Shown: positions 9,685 to 19,290 of the stretch, piece after piece
How the letters are laid out: every line of letters begins with the position of its first letter
Position numbering within the stretch: the first letter of the stretch is position 1
Assembly (NCBI RefSeq): GCF_030913365.1
Contig: NZ_CP133160.1
Location: 4,316,001-4,380,000, forward strand
Direction: 5' to 3'
DNA: 64,000 nucleotides
From: Stenotrophomonas sp. 24(2023)
GTDB lineage: Bacteria; Pseudomonadota; Gammaproteobacteria; Xanthomonadales; Xanthomonadaceae
Notes under the pieces: model-generated
What the model was told of the DNA's origin: nothing
Database searches by the model: none
Seen by the model: the letters and a program-made list of their open reading frames with translations, nothing else
Translations under genes and position numbers: made by a program

Positions 9685-10078
9685 GCGCCCGGCCACCCCC
9701 CTTGGCCACCAGCCCGGCCAGCTGCTGGGCCAGTACATCGATACGGTACGGCTTGGGGCAACGGGGCGCCTGGGCGAAACGCACCGGAATGTTGTCGTCG
9801 TAGCCGGAGGTGAGCAGGAACGGAATGGCCGCCTCGCTGAGCCGATCGGCCAGCGGATAGACCTGTTCGCCGCCGAGGTTGATGTCCAGCAGCGCTACAT
9901 CCACCACGTTTCCATCCAGCAGCACGCCCAGCGCCCGCAGGTCGCCTGCCGGGCCCACCACCTGCGCACCCTTCAGCTGCAGGTACTCGACCAGGAACAT
10001 CGCGATGGCGAATTCATCTTCGGCCACCAGCACCCGGACACCCTGCAGCACTTCCTCGCTGTTGCCGCGATCACTCAC
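9674..10078 (-). CDS. Single-domain response regulator (receiver only)
   Basis: About 134 residues. The start is set by a strong GGAGGAAGG just upstream of a GTG at 10078; a longer frame to 10153 lacks such a site. The protein is one receiver domain: acidic pocket AEDE near the N-terminus, phospho-acceptor Asp in LLDINLGG, switch Thr/Ser in LLTSGYDD, and the conserved Lys in CPKPY. There is no output domain, so it probably acts through protein contact or in a phosphorelay. It is translated just before the HWE kinase and is its likely partner. Confidence 0.9.
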   Translation of the reverse strand: MSDRGNSEEVLQGVRVLVAEDEFAIAMFLVEYLQLKGAQVVGPAGDLRALGVLLDGNVVDVALLDINLGGEQVYPLADRLSEAAIPFLLTSGYDDNIPVRFAQAPRCPKPYRIDVLAQQLAGLVAKGGGRAHVA

Positions 10079-10213
10079 GCGCCTTCCTCCGGTCGTGCCT
10101 GCTGTCACCATGGTCAGCGGCTGCCGGTACAGCGTGCGCGAAGCCACCGCCAAGAGGACGTGACGGCCGCCGCACGGGCAACCGGTGCGTTCATCACGCG
10201 CCCTTGGCGGTGG

Positions 10214-11584
10214 TCATGCAGGTGCCCGGCGCGCCACCCCGAACCCCACCGTGGTCTGCCCGCCGGCGCTGCTGGCGAACACCTCGCCCCCGTGCAGGGC
10301 GGCGATGGCCTTGACGATGGAAAGCCCCAGGCCATGATGCCGCTCGCCCTGGTACTCCCGTGCCGCATCGACGCGGTAGAAACGCTCGAACAGCAGCGGC
10401 AGGTGCTCGCCGGCGATCTCCCTTCCCTGGTTCACCACCGCGATGCGCGCGCCCTGGCCTTCGCTGGTCAGCAGCACCCGTACGTCGCTGCCCGGCTGTG
10501 CGTGTTGCACGGCGTTGTGCAGCAGGTTGGTCAGCGCCCGCCGGAACAGTGACGGGTCGATGCAGGCCTGGGCATCCCCCTCGATGCGCAGGCCAAGCTG
10601 CGCCTCCTCGAACAGGAATTCGAGGAACTCACCCGCCTTGGCCACCTCGTCGGCCAGCTGCAGCTGGCGCGTGTCCACGGCGATGTCGCCCTGCCCGGCC
10701 CGCGACAGGAACAGCATGTCGTTGACGATCGCCCGCAGCCGTTCCAGTTCCTCCAGGTTGGATTGCAGCACCTCCTGCAATGCATCGCGATCGCGCGGGC
10801 GCGACAGCGCCACCTGGGTCTGGCCCATCAGGTTGGCCAGCGGCGTGCGCAGCTCGTGCGCCACATCGGCATTGAAGCCATCCAGACGGGTGTAGGCCGC
10901 TTCCAGCCGGTCCAGCGCGCCGTTGAAGGCATGGGTCAGGTGGCCCAGCTCCGCCGGCAGCGCCGTGGCCCGCAACCGCTGCGACAGCCGCTGCGGGCTC
11001 AGCGCCCGTGCCTCGTTGGACAGCGCCCGCAAGGGCCGCAGGCCCAGCCGCGCGATCCAGTACCCCAGCCCCGCCACCAGCAGCACGCCCAGTACGCCGG
11101 CCACCCACAAGGCCCAGCTGAAGCGCTGCAGCGCCTGCGCATAGGGTTCATCGTCGATGCCGATCCACAGGTCCACCGCCGGCCGCTCGCCGTGGCCGGG
11201 CACGTGGTGGTGCAGCGTGCGCAGCTGCTCGCTGCCACGGGCCAGGGTGCCCATGCCGCCGTCACCGCGCCCGGCCGCGCGCACGCTGGGCGGGGCATCG
11301 CCAATGCGGAAATTGGCGTCCGGGCTCCACGCCCAGACCTGGGTATCGCGGTCGCCGGAAATCAGGTTGGCGACCTTCTCGCGCACCTTGGCCCAGCGCA
11401 CCTGCGAATCACACATGGCCACGCTGCCACTGACCGAATGCAGCTTGGTTTCCAGCTCGGCGCGCTGGTAGCGCATCACCTGCCGTTCCAGCACGCTGTA
11501 CACGCCGAACCCGAGCAGGGTGAACACCAGCAGCGCCGCCAGCGCGAACATCAGCGCCAGCCGTTGTGCGATGGACAGCCTCAT
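10214..11584 (-). CDS. Sensor histidine kinase, CusS/heavy-metal type, of the RND efflux operon
   Basis: A 456-residue inner-membrane kinase. It has a TM segment at about 10-30, a periplasmic sensor loop (about 31-165) and a second TM at about 168-190. A HAMP linker follows, then the H box ([13 protein letters not shown], about residue 245), N box ([15 protein letters not shown]), and G boxes ending in [18 protein letters not shown]. Kinases of the CusS/IrlS group sense periplasmic metals or antimicrobial compounds. The ATG overlaps the stop of the response-regulator gene (ATGA), so translation is coupled. The ligand is unknown. Confidence 0.92.
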   Translation of the reverse strand: MRLSIAQRLALMFALAALLVFTLLGFGVYSVLERQVMRYQRAELETKLHSVSGSVAMCDSQVRWAKVREKVANLISGDRDTQVWAWSPDANFRIGDAPPSVRAAGRGDGGMGTLARGSEQLRTLHHHVPGHGERPAVDLWIGIDDEPYAQALQRFSWALWVAGVLGVLLVAGLGYWIARLGLRPLRALSNEARALSPQRLSQRLRATALPAELGHLTHAFNGALDRLEAAYTRLDGFNADVAHELRTPLANLMGQTQVALSRPRDRDALQEVLQSNLEELERLRAIVNDMLFLSRAGQGDIAVDTRQLQLADEVAKAGEFLEFLFEEAQLGLRIEGDAQACIDPSLFRRALTNLLHNAVQHAQPGSDVRVLLTSEGQGARIAVVNQGREIAGEHLPLLFERFYRVDAAREYQGERHHGLGLSIVKAIAALHGGEVFASSAGGQTTVGFGVARRAPA

Positions 11585-12273
11585 GCGCGCGGCTCCTCCT
11601 CGCCTTCACGCACTTCCAGCACATAGCCCATGCCGCGCACGGTGTGCAGCAGGCGCCGTGCGTAGGGGCCGTCGATCTTGCTGCGCAGGCGCTTGATCGC
11701 CACTTCCACCACGTTGGTGTTGCTGTCGAAGTTGATGTCCCACACCTGCGCGGCGATCAGCGTCTTTGACAGGATCTGCCCACGCCGTTGCGCCAGCAGG
11801 GCCAGCAGGGCGAACTCCTTGCCGGTCAGGTCCAGCCGGTTGCCGTCACGGAACGCGCGGCGCGCCAGCAGGTTCACCTGCAGGTCGCCCACCTGCAGTT
11901 CGGTGGGTTCCTGCTGGCGGCCACGGCGCACCAGCGCCTGCAGCCGCGCCAGCAGTTCGATGAAGGAAAACGGCTTGACCAGGTAGTCATCGGCCCCCTG
12001 CCCCAGGCCATGCACGCGGTCATCCACGCGGTCGCGGGCGGTCAGCATGATCACCGGGGTCTGCTTGCTGCGGCGCAGCTCGCGCAGCACGCTGAAGCCA
12101 TCCATGCCCGGCAGCATCACATCCAGCACGATCACGTCGTAGTCCAGTTCGCGCGCCAGGTGCAGGCCGCTGATGCCATCGGCGGCCAGGTCCACCGCCC
12201 AGCCCTGCTCACCCAGGCCGGTGCGCAGGTAATGGGCGGTCTTGCTTTCATCTTCGACGATCAACAGCTTCAT
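11581..12273 (-). CDS. OmpR/CusR-family response regulator of the RND efflux operon
   Basis: 230 residues: a receiver domain (EDE pocket, phospho-acceptor in [11 protein letters not shown], Lys in LVKPFSF) and an OmpR-type winged-helix DNA-binding domain with the CusR-like motif [25 protein letters not shown] (given here only as a landmark near residues 170-195). The ATG at 12273 overlaps the permease stop (ATGA). It is the likely activator of its own operon through the CusR-box-like palindrome at 16642-16655. CusR/CopR/IrlR-type regulators typically answer copper or other metals, but the permease here is of the multidrug (MdtB/C-like) type. Confidence 0.93.
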   Translation of the reverse strand: MKLLIVEDESKTAHYLRTGLGEQGWAVDLAADGISGLHLARELDYDVIVLDVMLPGMDGFSVLRELRRSKQTPVIMLTARDRVDDRVHGLGQGADDYLVKPFSFIELLARLQALVRRGRQQEPTELQVGDLQVNLLARRAFRDGNRLDLTGKEFALLALLAQRRGQILSKTLIAAQVWDINFDSNTNVVEVAIKRLRSKIDGPYARRLLHTVRGMGYVLEVREGEEEPRA

Positions 12274-15200
12274 CCGGGCTCCGCCGCGGCGGCCCCGGCC
12301 ATCGCCCTGCGCTCGCGTCGGCGCTGCAGGAACAGGCGGTCCAGGGCCAGGTAAATGACCGGGGTACTGTACAGCGTCAGCACCTGGCTGATCAGCAGCC
12401 CTCCCACCACCGCCACGCCCAGCGGCTGGCGCAGCTCCGAGCCGGTACCGAAGCCGATCATCAGCGGAATGGCCCCCAGCAACGCCGCCAGGGTGGTCAT
12501 CATGATCGGCCGGAACCGGGTCAGACAGGCCTCGTGGATGGCCTGCCGCGGTGACAGGCCCCGCCGGCGCTGCGCATCCAGCGCGAAGTCGACCATCAGG
12601 ATGCCGTTCTTCTTGACGATGCCGATCAGCAGCACGATGCCGATCAGTGCCATGATCGAGAAATCCAGCCCCCACAGCCACAGCATCAGCACCGCGCCGA
12701 TGCCGGCCGAGGGCAGCGTGGACAGGATGGTCAGCGGGTGCACGAAACTTTCGTACAGCACGCCCAGGATGATGTAGACCGCCAGCAGCGCGGCCAGGAT
12801 CAGCATCGGCTGGCTGGCCAGCGATTCCTGGAATGCCTGCGCGGTCCCCTGGAAACGGCCGCTGATGCTGGCCGGCATGCCGATCTGCGCCTGCTCGCGT
12901 TCCACCAGCGCCACCGCATCGCCCAACGCCACGCCCGGGGCCAGGTTGAAGGACAGGTTGACCGCCGGCAGCATGCCGTTGTGGTTGATGGTCACCGGGC
13001 CGTTGCGCGGCGGCTGCACGCGGGCCACCGCCGACAACGGCACCATCTGCCCGCTCAGCGGCGAGCGCAGGTGGAAATAGGCCAGCGCATCGACATTGCC
13101 CAGTTGGCCAGGAGCGACTTCCAGGATGACCTTGTACTGGTTGGTCTCGGTCTGGAATTCATTGATCTGGCGCTGCCCGAAGGCATCGTAGAGCACCTGG
13201 TCGATGTCCCGGGCGCTCAGCCCGAACCGCGCGGCCGCGGTACGGTCGATCTCCAGCCGGGTGACGCTGGCGCCGATCTGCTGGTCGTTGGACACATCAC
13301 GCAGCTGTGGCAGGGCCCGCAGCCGCGCGGTCAGCCGTTCGGCCCACGCCGACAGCTCGCCGCTGGACTGCCCGCGCAGTGCGTACTGGTACTGCGTGCG
13401 CGAAGGCCCGGCACCGATGTTGATGTCCTGCGCGGCACGCATGTACACCGCGATGCCCGGCACCGCCGACAGCTTGGCACGCATGCGGTCGATGAAGGCG
13501 TGCACGTCCACATCACGGTCGCCGCGGTCCTTGAGGATGAACCAGAAGCGGCCGTTGGACAGCGTCTGGCTGCCGCCGACGGCACCCACGGCATGGTTGT
13601 AGGCCAGCAGCGCCGGATCATCGGCGGCGATGCGTTCAAGCTGCTTGTGCTTGGCCACCATTTCCTCGTAGCCGATGTCCTGCGCCGCTTCGGTGGTGAC
13701 AACCACGAACGCGGTGTCCTGCAGCGGAAAGAAGCCCTTGGGAATCCACACGTAGGACGCCACCGCCACGGCCACGGTGGCGGCAAAGCCCAGCAGTACC
13801 GTCTTCGGGTGGCCCAGTGCCCATTGCAGGCTCTGGTCGTACCCGGCCAGCAGGCGCGTGGCCAGCGTCGCCTGGCCCTCGTGGTGCACGGGCATGCGCT
13901 TCATCAGGTGCGCGGCCATCATCGGTGCGACCGTGAGCGAGGCCACGATGGAGATCAGGATGGCCACGGTCATGGTCAGCGCGAATTCGGCGAACAGGCG
14001 CCCCACTACACCGTCCATGAACAGCAGCGGGATGAACGCGGCGATCAGCGACAGGCTGATCGACACCACCGTGAAACCGATCTCGCCGGCCCCCTGCAGC
14101 GCCGCCTCCACCGGCCCGAGCCCGGCTTCGCGGTGGCGGTGGATGTTCTCCACCACCACGATGGCATCGTCGACGACGAAGCCCACGGCCACCACCAGCG
14201 CCACCAGGGTCAGGTTGTTCAGGCTGAACCCGGCCACGTACATCGCCGCGAACGTCGCCACCAGGGACACGACCAGCACGGCGCCCACGATCAGCGTGGC
14301 CGACAGCTGGCGCAGGAACAGGCCCATCACCAGCACCACCAGCACGATGGCCAGCACCAGGGTCAGCTCCACTTCGTGCAGGGAGGCACGGATGGTGCGG
14401 GTGCGGTCGTTGAGCACCTCCACATCGACACTGGCCGGCAGCGTGGCGCGCAGTTCCGGCAGCGCGGCCAGCACCGCATCGGTGGTACGCACGATGTTCG
14501 CGCCGGGCTGGCGGCTGATGATCAGGCCAACGCCGGTCTGCCCGTTCGGCCAGGCCTGCGCATAGGCATTTTCCGCGCCGTTTTCCACGGTTGCGACATC
14601 GCCCAGATGTACCGGCGCACCGTTGCGGTAGGCCACCACCAGCGTGCGGTAGGCCTGCGCGTCGAACAGCTGGTCGTTGGCGTCGAAGGTGGACAGGCTG
14701 CGGTCGCTGACCAGCGCCCCCTTGGCCTGGTTGACGCTGGCGGCCTGGGCAACGCTGCGCAGGTCGGACAGGGTCATCCCCATGGCCGCCAGGCGCTCGG
14801 GTTGGGCCTGGATGCGGATGGCGGGCCGGCGCTGGCCGACGATGGCCACTTCCGATACCCCGCTGATCTGGCTGATCGCACGCGCCAGCCGGGTTTCAGC
14901 CAGATCGCTCAGTTCGGTCAGCGGCATCTGCGATGACACCATGCTCAGCACCAGCAACGGGCTGTCGGCCGGGTTCATCTTGCGCCAGGTCGGCAGGTTC
15001 GGCAGATCGCTGGGCAGGCGCCCGGCCGCGGCATTGATGGCGGCCTGGACTTCCTGCGCGGCGGTGTCGATGTCCTTTTCCAGGGTGAACTGCAGCGTGA
15101 TGGATGTGCTGCCCAGGGCGCTGCTGGACGTCATTTCGATGATGCCCGGCACGCCGGTCAGCTGGGTTTCCAGCGGCGTGGCCACGGCCGAGGCCATGGT

Positions 15201-15383
15201 TTCGGCGCTGGCCCCCGGCAGGCTGGCACTGACGCGCAAGGTGGGGAATTCGGCTTCCGGCAGCGGCGCGATGGGCAAGCGCGGCAAGGCCGCCACGCCC
15301 AGCAGCACCACCGCCAGGGTCAGCAGCGTGGTCGCCACCGGGTGCCGGATGAACCAGGACGACAGCGATACCCGCGCGGTCAC
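12270..15383 (-). CDS. RND efflux permease, MdtB/MdtC-like (HAE1 family)
   Basis: 1,037 residues, the usual length for RND transporters. N-terminus [21 protein letters not shown] forms TM1 (landmark only). Two large periplasmic loops and the TM4 motif [18 protein letters not shown] carry the paired aspartates of the proton relay. Sequence style places it with MdtB/MdtC multidrug or siderophore exporters rather than CusA, since no methionine metal relay was noticed. It pumps substrates from the periplasm or inner leaflet, using the proton gradient. It overlaps the adaptor stop and the regulator start by four bases each. MdtB and MdtC normally act as a heteromultimer, but only one permease is present. 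Confidence 0.93.
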   Translation of the reverse strand: MTARVSLSSWFIRHPVATTLLTLAVVLLGVAALPRLPIAPLPEAEFPTLRVSASLPGASAETMASAVATPLETQLTGVPGIIEMTSSSALGSTSITLQFTLEKDIDTAAQEVQAAINAAAGRLPSDLPNLPTWRKMNPADSPLLVLSMVSSQMPLTELSDLAETRLARAISQISGVSEVAIVGQRRPAIRIQAQPERLAAMGMTLSDLRSVAQAASVNQAKGALVSDRSLSTFDANDQLFDAQAYRTLVVAYRNGAPVHLGDVATVENGAENAYAQAWPNGQTGVGLIISRQPGANIVRTTDAVLAALPELRATLPASVDVEVLNDRTRTIRASLHEVELTLVLAIVLVVLVMGLFLRQLSATLIVGAVLVVSLVATFAAMYVAGFSLNNLTLVALVVAVGFVVDDAIVVVENIHRHREAGLGPVEAALQGAGEIGFTVVSISLSLIAAFIPLLFMDGVVGRLFAEFALTMTVAILISIVASLTVAPMMAAHLMKRMPVHHEGQATLATRLLAGYDQSLQWALGHPKTVLLGFAATVAVAVASYVWIPKGFFPLQDTAFVVVTTEAAQDIGYEEMVAKHKQLERIAADDPALLAYNHAVGAVGGSQTLSNGRFWFILKDRGDRDVDVHAFIDRMRAKLSAVPGIAVYMRAAQDINIGAGPSRTQYQYALRGQSSGELSAWAERLTARLRALPQLRDVSNDQQIGASVTRLEIDRTAAARFGLSARDIDQVLYDAFGQRQINEFQTETNQYKVILEVAPGQLGNVDALAYFHLRSPLSGQMVPLSAVARVQPPRNGPVTINHNGMLPAVNLSFNLAPGVALGDAVALVEREQAQIGMPASISGRFQGTAQAFQESLASQPMLILAALLAVYIILGVLYESFVHPLTILSTLPSAGIGAVLMLWLWGLDFSIMALIGIVLLIGIVKKNGILMVDFALDAQRRRGLSPRQAIHEACLTRFRPIMMTTLAALLGAIPLMIGFGTGSELRQPLGVAVVGGLLISQVLTLYSTPVIYLALDRLFLQRRRERRAMAGAAAAEPG

Positions 15384-16555
15384 GGTGCCGCCCCGCGCGT
15401 GCTGGTCGCTGCCGCCGGCCGGGCTTCGGCCACCGCGCTGCCCGGGCGCAGCCGCGACTGGCCATCACGCACCACCACGTCGCCCACCTTCAGCGCGCCA
15501 CGGACCACCACCGCCCCGTCACCCTGTGCGCCGGCCTCTACCGGCACCGGCTGCGCCCTGCCATCAGCCTCGACACGGTAGACGAAGCTGCCGTCCACGC
15601 CACGCAGCACGGCTTCGGGCGGCAGCACCAGCGCCGCGCGGCTGCGGCCGGCCAGCACCCGCACGCTGACCAGCTGGCCGGGCCACAGGCGGTCATCGGC
15701 GTTGCCGAAGGACGCGCGCAGGCGCACGGTGCCGGAGGCCTCTTCCACCTGGTTGTCGATCACCCGCAGGGTGCCTTCGGCCAGCAGCTGGCCACCATCG
15801 CGATCCAGTGCCTGCACCGCGACCGGGCCGGCCGCCAGCGCCGCGCGCAGCTGCGGCAGCGCATCCTGTGGCAGCGGGAACACCACGGAAATGGGATCGG
15901 TCTGCTGCACCGTCACCAGGCCCTGGGTATCGCTGGCCCGTACCAGGTTGCCCGGGTCCACCTGGCGCAGCCCGATACGGCCGTCCAGCGGCGAGACGAT
16001 GCGCGTGTACGACAGCTGCACCCGGGCCGCATCCACCGCCGACTGGTTGCCGTTGCCGGTGGCCTGCAGCTGCTTCACCGTGGCGGCCTGCTGTTCCAGC
16101 ATCTGCCGCGACACCAGCTGGTCGCCGGACAGGTGCTGCAGCCGCGCCAGGTCCGAACGCGCGGCCTGCAGCGTGGCCTGGTCACGCGACAGCGCGGCCT
16201 GCGCACCGCCCAGGTCGGCCCGGATGGCGCGGTCGTCGATGCGGGCCAGCAGCTGGCCACGCTGCACTTTCTGCCCTTCCTCGAACAGCACCTCGGTCAG
16301 CACGCCATCCACCTGCGGGCGCAGCACCGCGCTCTGCAGCGACTGCACGGTGCCGATGCCATTGCGCCAATGCGCCACATCGCGCTGCTCGACCCGGGTG
16401 GTCACCACCGGCACCGGTGGCGGCGCCGTGCTGGGCTGCGCATCGGTGCGCGACGCGCCATGGAACAGGAACCCCAGCAGCAGGGCCAGCAGCAACACGC
16501 TGGCCAGCAGTGGGCGACGGCGGCGCAGCAGGGCGGAAACATCGGGCATGGGCAT
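15380..16555 (-). CDS. RND efflux periplasmic adaptor (membrane fusion protein), MdtA-like
   Basis: 391 residues. An N-terminal membrane anchor (about 12-32), a lipoyl half (VLRPQVDGVLTEVLFEEGQKV), an alpha-hairpin rich in Ala/Gln/Leu (about 110-175), the second lipoyl half (RIVSPLDGRIGLRQVDPG) and beta-barrel/MP domains. This is the standard adaptor that joins an RND pump to a TolC-type outer-membrane channel. It is the first gene of the four-gene operon, all with ATGA overlaps. No outer-membrane channel gene is present, so a TolC homologue elsewhere must serve. Confidence 0.92.
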   Translation of the reverse strand: MPMPDVSALLRRRRPLLASVLLLALLLGFLFHGASRTDAQPSTAPPPVPVVTTRVEQRDVAHWRNGIGTVQSLQSAVLRPQVDGVLTEVLFEEGQKVQRGQLLARIDDRAIRADLGGAQAALSRDQATLQAARSDLARLQHLSGDQLVSRQMLEQQAATVKQLQATGNGNQSAVDAARVQLSYTRIVSPLDGRIGLRQVDPGNLVRASDTQGLVTVQQTDPISVVFPLPQDALPQLRAALAAGPVAVQALDRDGGQLLAEGTLRVIDNQVEEASGTVRLRASFGNADDRLWPGQLVSVRVLAGRSRAALVLPPEAVLRGVDGSFVYRVEADGRAQPVPVEAGAQGDGAVVVRGALKVGDVVVRDGQSRLRPGSAVAEARPAAATSTRGAAP

Positions 16556-16637
16556 CGGGCAGGTCCGGTCCGGGGCCAGCGTGGGATCGCTGGCAGGGCA
16601 CCATGCTCCCGCCTGGCGGCCAGCATCACGCTGTCAG

Positions 16638-16658
16638 CCGCCTGACAATCCTGTCAGG
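16638..16658 (-). promoter_or_regulatory. CusR/CopR-box-like operator of the RND efflux operon
   Basis: The inverted repeat CCTGACA-ATCC-TGTCAGG lies about 90 bases upstream of the adaptor start. Its core TGACAATCCTGTCA differs from the E. coli CusR box pattern TGACAANNTTGTCA at one position. A further CTGTCAG half-site sits exactly 20 bases away (16631-16637), two helical turns. The response regulator of the operon belongs to the CusR branch, so this is probably its binding site. Seen directly as sequence; the binding is inference. Confidence 0.6.
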
Positions 16659-16681
16659 TTCGGTGCCGCGCCCAGCCCATC

Positions 16682-17434
16682 TCAACGGCGGTCGAGGAAG
16701 AATTCCACCGGTACCACCACCTGCACCGGATCACCCGGCACGCCGGCCGGGGGCGGCGGCACCGGCTGCGCACGCTGCACCACGGCCAGGGTTTCGGCAT
16801 CCAGTGCGGCAACGCCACTGCCCTGCAGCAGACGGATCGCGCTGACCTGTCCGTGCCGGTCCACCGCGAACTGCACATCGGCCACGCCCTGTTCGCGGCG
16901 GCGCTGGGCCTGCCGCGGGTAGCGCTTGTGCCGCTCCAGGTGCCCCAGCAGCTGGGCCTGCCAGCGCGCCATGGCCTGAAGGCCACTGCCGCTGCTGTCA
17001 CGCGGGGCCTGCACCTGCGGCCCCGGCGCGGCGGCACTGGCCGGTGGCGCGGTGGCCTGCTCGGCGCCCGGCGCAGCGGATGCCGGCGCGGCGCCTGCCG
17101 CCACCGCGAGCTCGCCGTCGGCGGCCGCCGGCACCGGCGGCACGGCGGTGGCCGGTACCGTGCTGCGCACCGACACCGGCGCTGGCAACACGGCGGCCTC
17201 GGCCTCGGCCGGCCGCCCCTGCGGCACCGGCGGCCCCACCGGCAACGGCGTGTCGGCGGCCGGTGGCGCCTGAACCGTCTCGGCCGGTACCAGCATCACC
17301 ATGCGCACCGCCGCAGTTGCGGGCAGGGGCACGCGATCGTGCGTGGGCCACAGCAGCATGGCGATCACGGCCGCGTGCAGCAGCGTGGCCAGCAGCGCGG
17401 CGATGGCCCAGTGCCGCGACGGTGCAGCGCTCAC
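16682..17434 (-). CDS. tonB: TonB energy transducer of the haem-uptake island
   Basis: 250 residues with a GTG start overlapping the exbD stop (GTGA). One N-terminal TM segment (about 8-30) with the SHxxx(H)-like face HWAIAALLATLLHAAV, a Pro/Ala/Glu-rich periplasmic spacer (about 35-160), and a TonB C-terminal domain including HKRYPRQAQRR and DVQFAVDRHGQV. It carries proton-motive energy from ExbBD to the outer-membrane receptor at 21664-24777. It is the last gene of the island, and its position directly after exbB-exbD indicates a dedicated system. Confidence 0.92.
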   Translation of the reverse strand: MSAAPSRHWAIAALLATLLHAAVIAMLLWPTHDRVPLPATAAVRMVMLVPAETVQAPPAADTPLPVGPPVPQGRPAEAEAAVLPAPVSVRSTVPATAVPPVPAAADGELAVAAGAAPASAAPGAEQATAPPASAAAPGPQVQAPRDSSGSGLQAMARWQAQLLGHLERHKRYPRQAQRRREQGVADVQFAVDRHGQVSAIRLLQGSGVAALDAETLAVVQRAQPVPPPPAGVPGDPVQVVVPVEFFLDRR

Positions 17435-17859
17435 GGCGCAGCAGCATCCTGCGCGACCAGGCCGACACGCAGGTAGCCCTGCATGCGCAGCTGATCCAGC
17501 ACGGCAATCACCTGCTGGTAGGCCACCTGGCGATCGGCCGCCAGCAGCACGCTGCGGTTGCGGTCGCCGCCACTGCGCGCATCCAGCAGACGGCCAAGGT
17601 CCCCCGGCGCGACCACCTGCTGCTGCAGGCGCAGGCTGCCGTCGGCGGACAACGCCAGCTGCAGCGGGGGGTCCGGCGGGGTCGCCGCGGCGGTGCGGCT
17701 GGCGGGCAGCTGCACGGCGATGTCCACCGTGCTCAGCGGTGCGGCCACCATGAAGATGATCAGCAGGACCAGCATCACGTCGATGAACGGCGTGACATTG
17801 ATGTCGTGCTGCTCGGGCAGTGCGGTGTCGTCATCATCGTTTCCCTCAGGCAGGTGCAT
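17431..17859 (-). CDS. exbD: ExbD proton-channel subunit
   Basis: About 142 residues from the ATG at 17859, which overlaps exbB by 14 bases and has GGAG upstream. A short acidic cytoplasmic head is followed by INVTPFIDVMLVLLIIFMV, whose aspartate is the essential proton-carrying residue of ExbD/TolR. A periplasmic domain completes the protein. It works with ExbB and TonB encoded alongside. Confidence 0.92.
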   Translation of the reverse strand: MHLPEGNDDDDTALPEQHDINVTPFIDVMLVLLIIFMVAAPLSTVDIAVQLPASRTAAATPPDPPLQLALSADGSLRLQQQVVAPGDLGRLLDARSGGDRNRSVLLAADRQVAYQQVIAVLDQLRMQGYLRVGLVAQDAAAP

Positions 17860-18550
17860 CGGCACGCTCCGCGCTGGGCCGGTCCAGTTCGCGCGATACC
17901 CGCTGCTGCAGCGCCGCGCTGGCATCGCCCAGTTCGGCGCGCAGCACGGTGATGCGGCGGCCCAGGTGGTTGTAGATCACCACCGCCGGAATGGCCGCGA
18001 CCAGGCCCATGGCCGTGGCCAGCAGCGCTTCGGCAATGCCGGGGGCCACCACCGCCAGACTGCTGCTGTGGCTGGCGGCGATGCCGACGAAGCTGTTCAT
18101 GATGCCCCACACCGTACCGAACAGGCCGACGAACGGTGCCACCGCGCCCACCGTGGCCAGCACGCCAGTGCCTACCCGCCAGCGCCGCAGCGCCGCCAGT
18201 TCGATGCGGTGCAGCCGCGAGGCCAGGCGCGGGGCCACGCCCTGCACATGCGCCAGATCGGCCGACTGTTCCAGTTCGTCCTGCGCGGCATGCAGCAGTT
18301 GCCCGGCCACACCCTGCTGCAGGGCGGGCTCAGTGCAGGCCTGTGGCCAGTCGCGGGCGTGCCGCAGGGCGGCGATGGCCGCCTGTACCTGCCGGCGCTG
18401 GCCGCGCAGTTCCCACTGCTTGGCCAGCAGCACCGTCCAGGTGGCCAGCGACGCCACTGCCAGACCGAGCATCACCGTCTTCACCACGGCATCGGCCTGC
18501 AGGTACATCTGCCACGGCGTCAGGGCCCCGGCGGCCACCACCATGGCCAT
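17846..18550 (-). CDS. exbB: ExbB proton-channel subunit (MotA/TolQ/ExbB family)
   Basis: About 234 residues starting at the ATG 18550, chosen because GGGAGG lies eight bases upstream; the frame is open further to 18685 but overlaps the haem oxygenase gene. Three TM segments: about 18-38, and the conserved pair around GVLATVGAVAPFVGLFGTVWG and APGIAEALLATAMGLVAAIP (landmarks near residues 125 and 165). It forms the ExbB pentamer that energises TonB. The 94-base gap after the haem oxygenase gene suggests the same transcript. Confidence 0.91.
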   Translation of the reverse strand: MAMVVAAGALTPWQMYLQADAVVKTVMLGLAVASLATWTVLLAKQWELRGQRRQVQAAIAALRHARDWPQACTEPALQQGVAGQLLHAAQDELEQSADLAHVQGVAPRLASRLHRIELAALRRWRVGTGVLATVGAVAPFVGLFGTVWGIMNSFVGIAASHSSSLAVVAPGIAEALLATAMGLVAAIPAVVIYNHLGRRITVLRAELGDASAALQQRVSRELDRPSAERADAPA

Positions 18551-18644
18551 CAGTGCGACCTCCCTGCCGCTGCCGGGCCGCGGGGCGGCACGGGACACTC
18601 CCCGGCCCCGCCGCCCCACCCCGCGTTCGTCCTGGCGTACCCGC

Positions 18645-19244
18645 TCATGGCAGCTCCTCTGCCACGTATGCGTTGACGGCGGCAAACGCGGCCTGCGCGC
18701 CGGCCACCATCGCCTGCTCCTGGTCCGGCGGCAGCACCAGCGTGTTCAATGCCGTGGTGAACGCGCGCCAGTGCCGCGCCGCACCTTCCGGGTGGGCGGC
18801 CAGATGGCGCGCACCGAAGCGCGCATCCAGGCCCAGCGCTGCGGCCAGCTTGTACAGCAGCGTGCCACCGAGGTTGGAACCCTCGGCGACGTACAGCCAG
18901 CCCAGCGCGGTGGGCACTGCGGCATCACTGGCCAGGCGCGGCGCCGCCGCCGGTGGCAGTGGCTGGCCGAGGTCGGCCAGGTCCTGGGCGATGCGCGCCA
19001 GCCGCGAGCGCTGCGCCAGGTCCGGCAGCAGCGCCTGCAGGGCTGGCAGGGCATACAGCGCTTCGATATCGCGGTGGAAGCGGTACTGCATGCGCAGGAA
19101 GCCGGCAAAGCGCTCGCGGTCGTCGAAAATGCGCGCGGCCATGATGCGCTGGTCCAGGCGGTCATGGGTCAGGCGCGTGGCGGCCTTCAGGCCCTCGGCG
19201 CGGGTGGGTGCCGCGGGTGCGGCGGCGGGGGTGTCGGTGGGCAT
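18645..19244 (-). CDS. hemO: Biliverdin-producing haem oxygenase
   Basis: About 199 residues from the ATG at 19244 (GGAGG six bases upstream). All-helical protein of the bacterial haem oxygenase family: the proximal ligand is probably the His in ATRLTHDRLD (residue 27), and the distal-helix region is GWLYVAEGSNLGGTLLYK. It opens the haem ring with oxygen and electrons, releasing iron, CO and biliverdin in the cytoplasm. Its position between the haemophore exporter and exbB places the final step of haem-iron use inside the island. Regiospecificity (alpha or beta/delta) cannot be judged. No phytochrome gene lies next to it, which argues against a BphO role. Confidence 0.9.
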   Translation of the reverse strand: MPTDTPAAAPAAPTRAEGLKAATRLTHDRLDQRIMAARIFDDRERFAGFLRMQYRFHRDIEALYALPALQALLPDLAQRSRLARIAQDLADLGQPLPPAAAPRLASDAAVPTALGWLYVAEGSNLGGTLLYKLAAALGLDARFGARHLAAHPEGAARHWRAFTTALNTLVLPPDQEQAMVAGAQAAFAAVNAYVAEELP

Positions 19245-19290
19245 CAGCGGCCTCCGGTGGTGGCGGAAAACAACACGCAACGTGCCTGCA

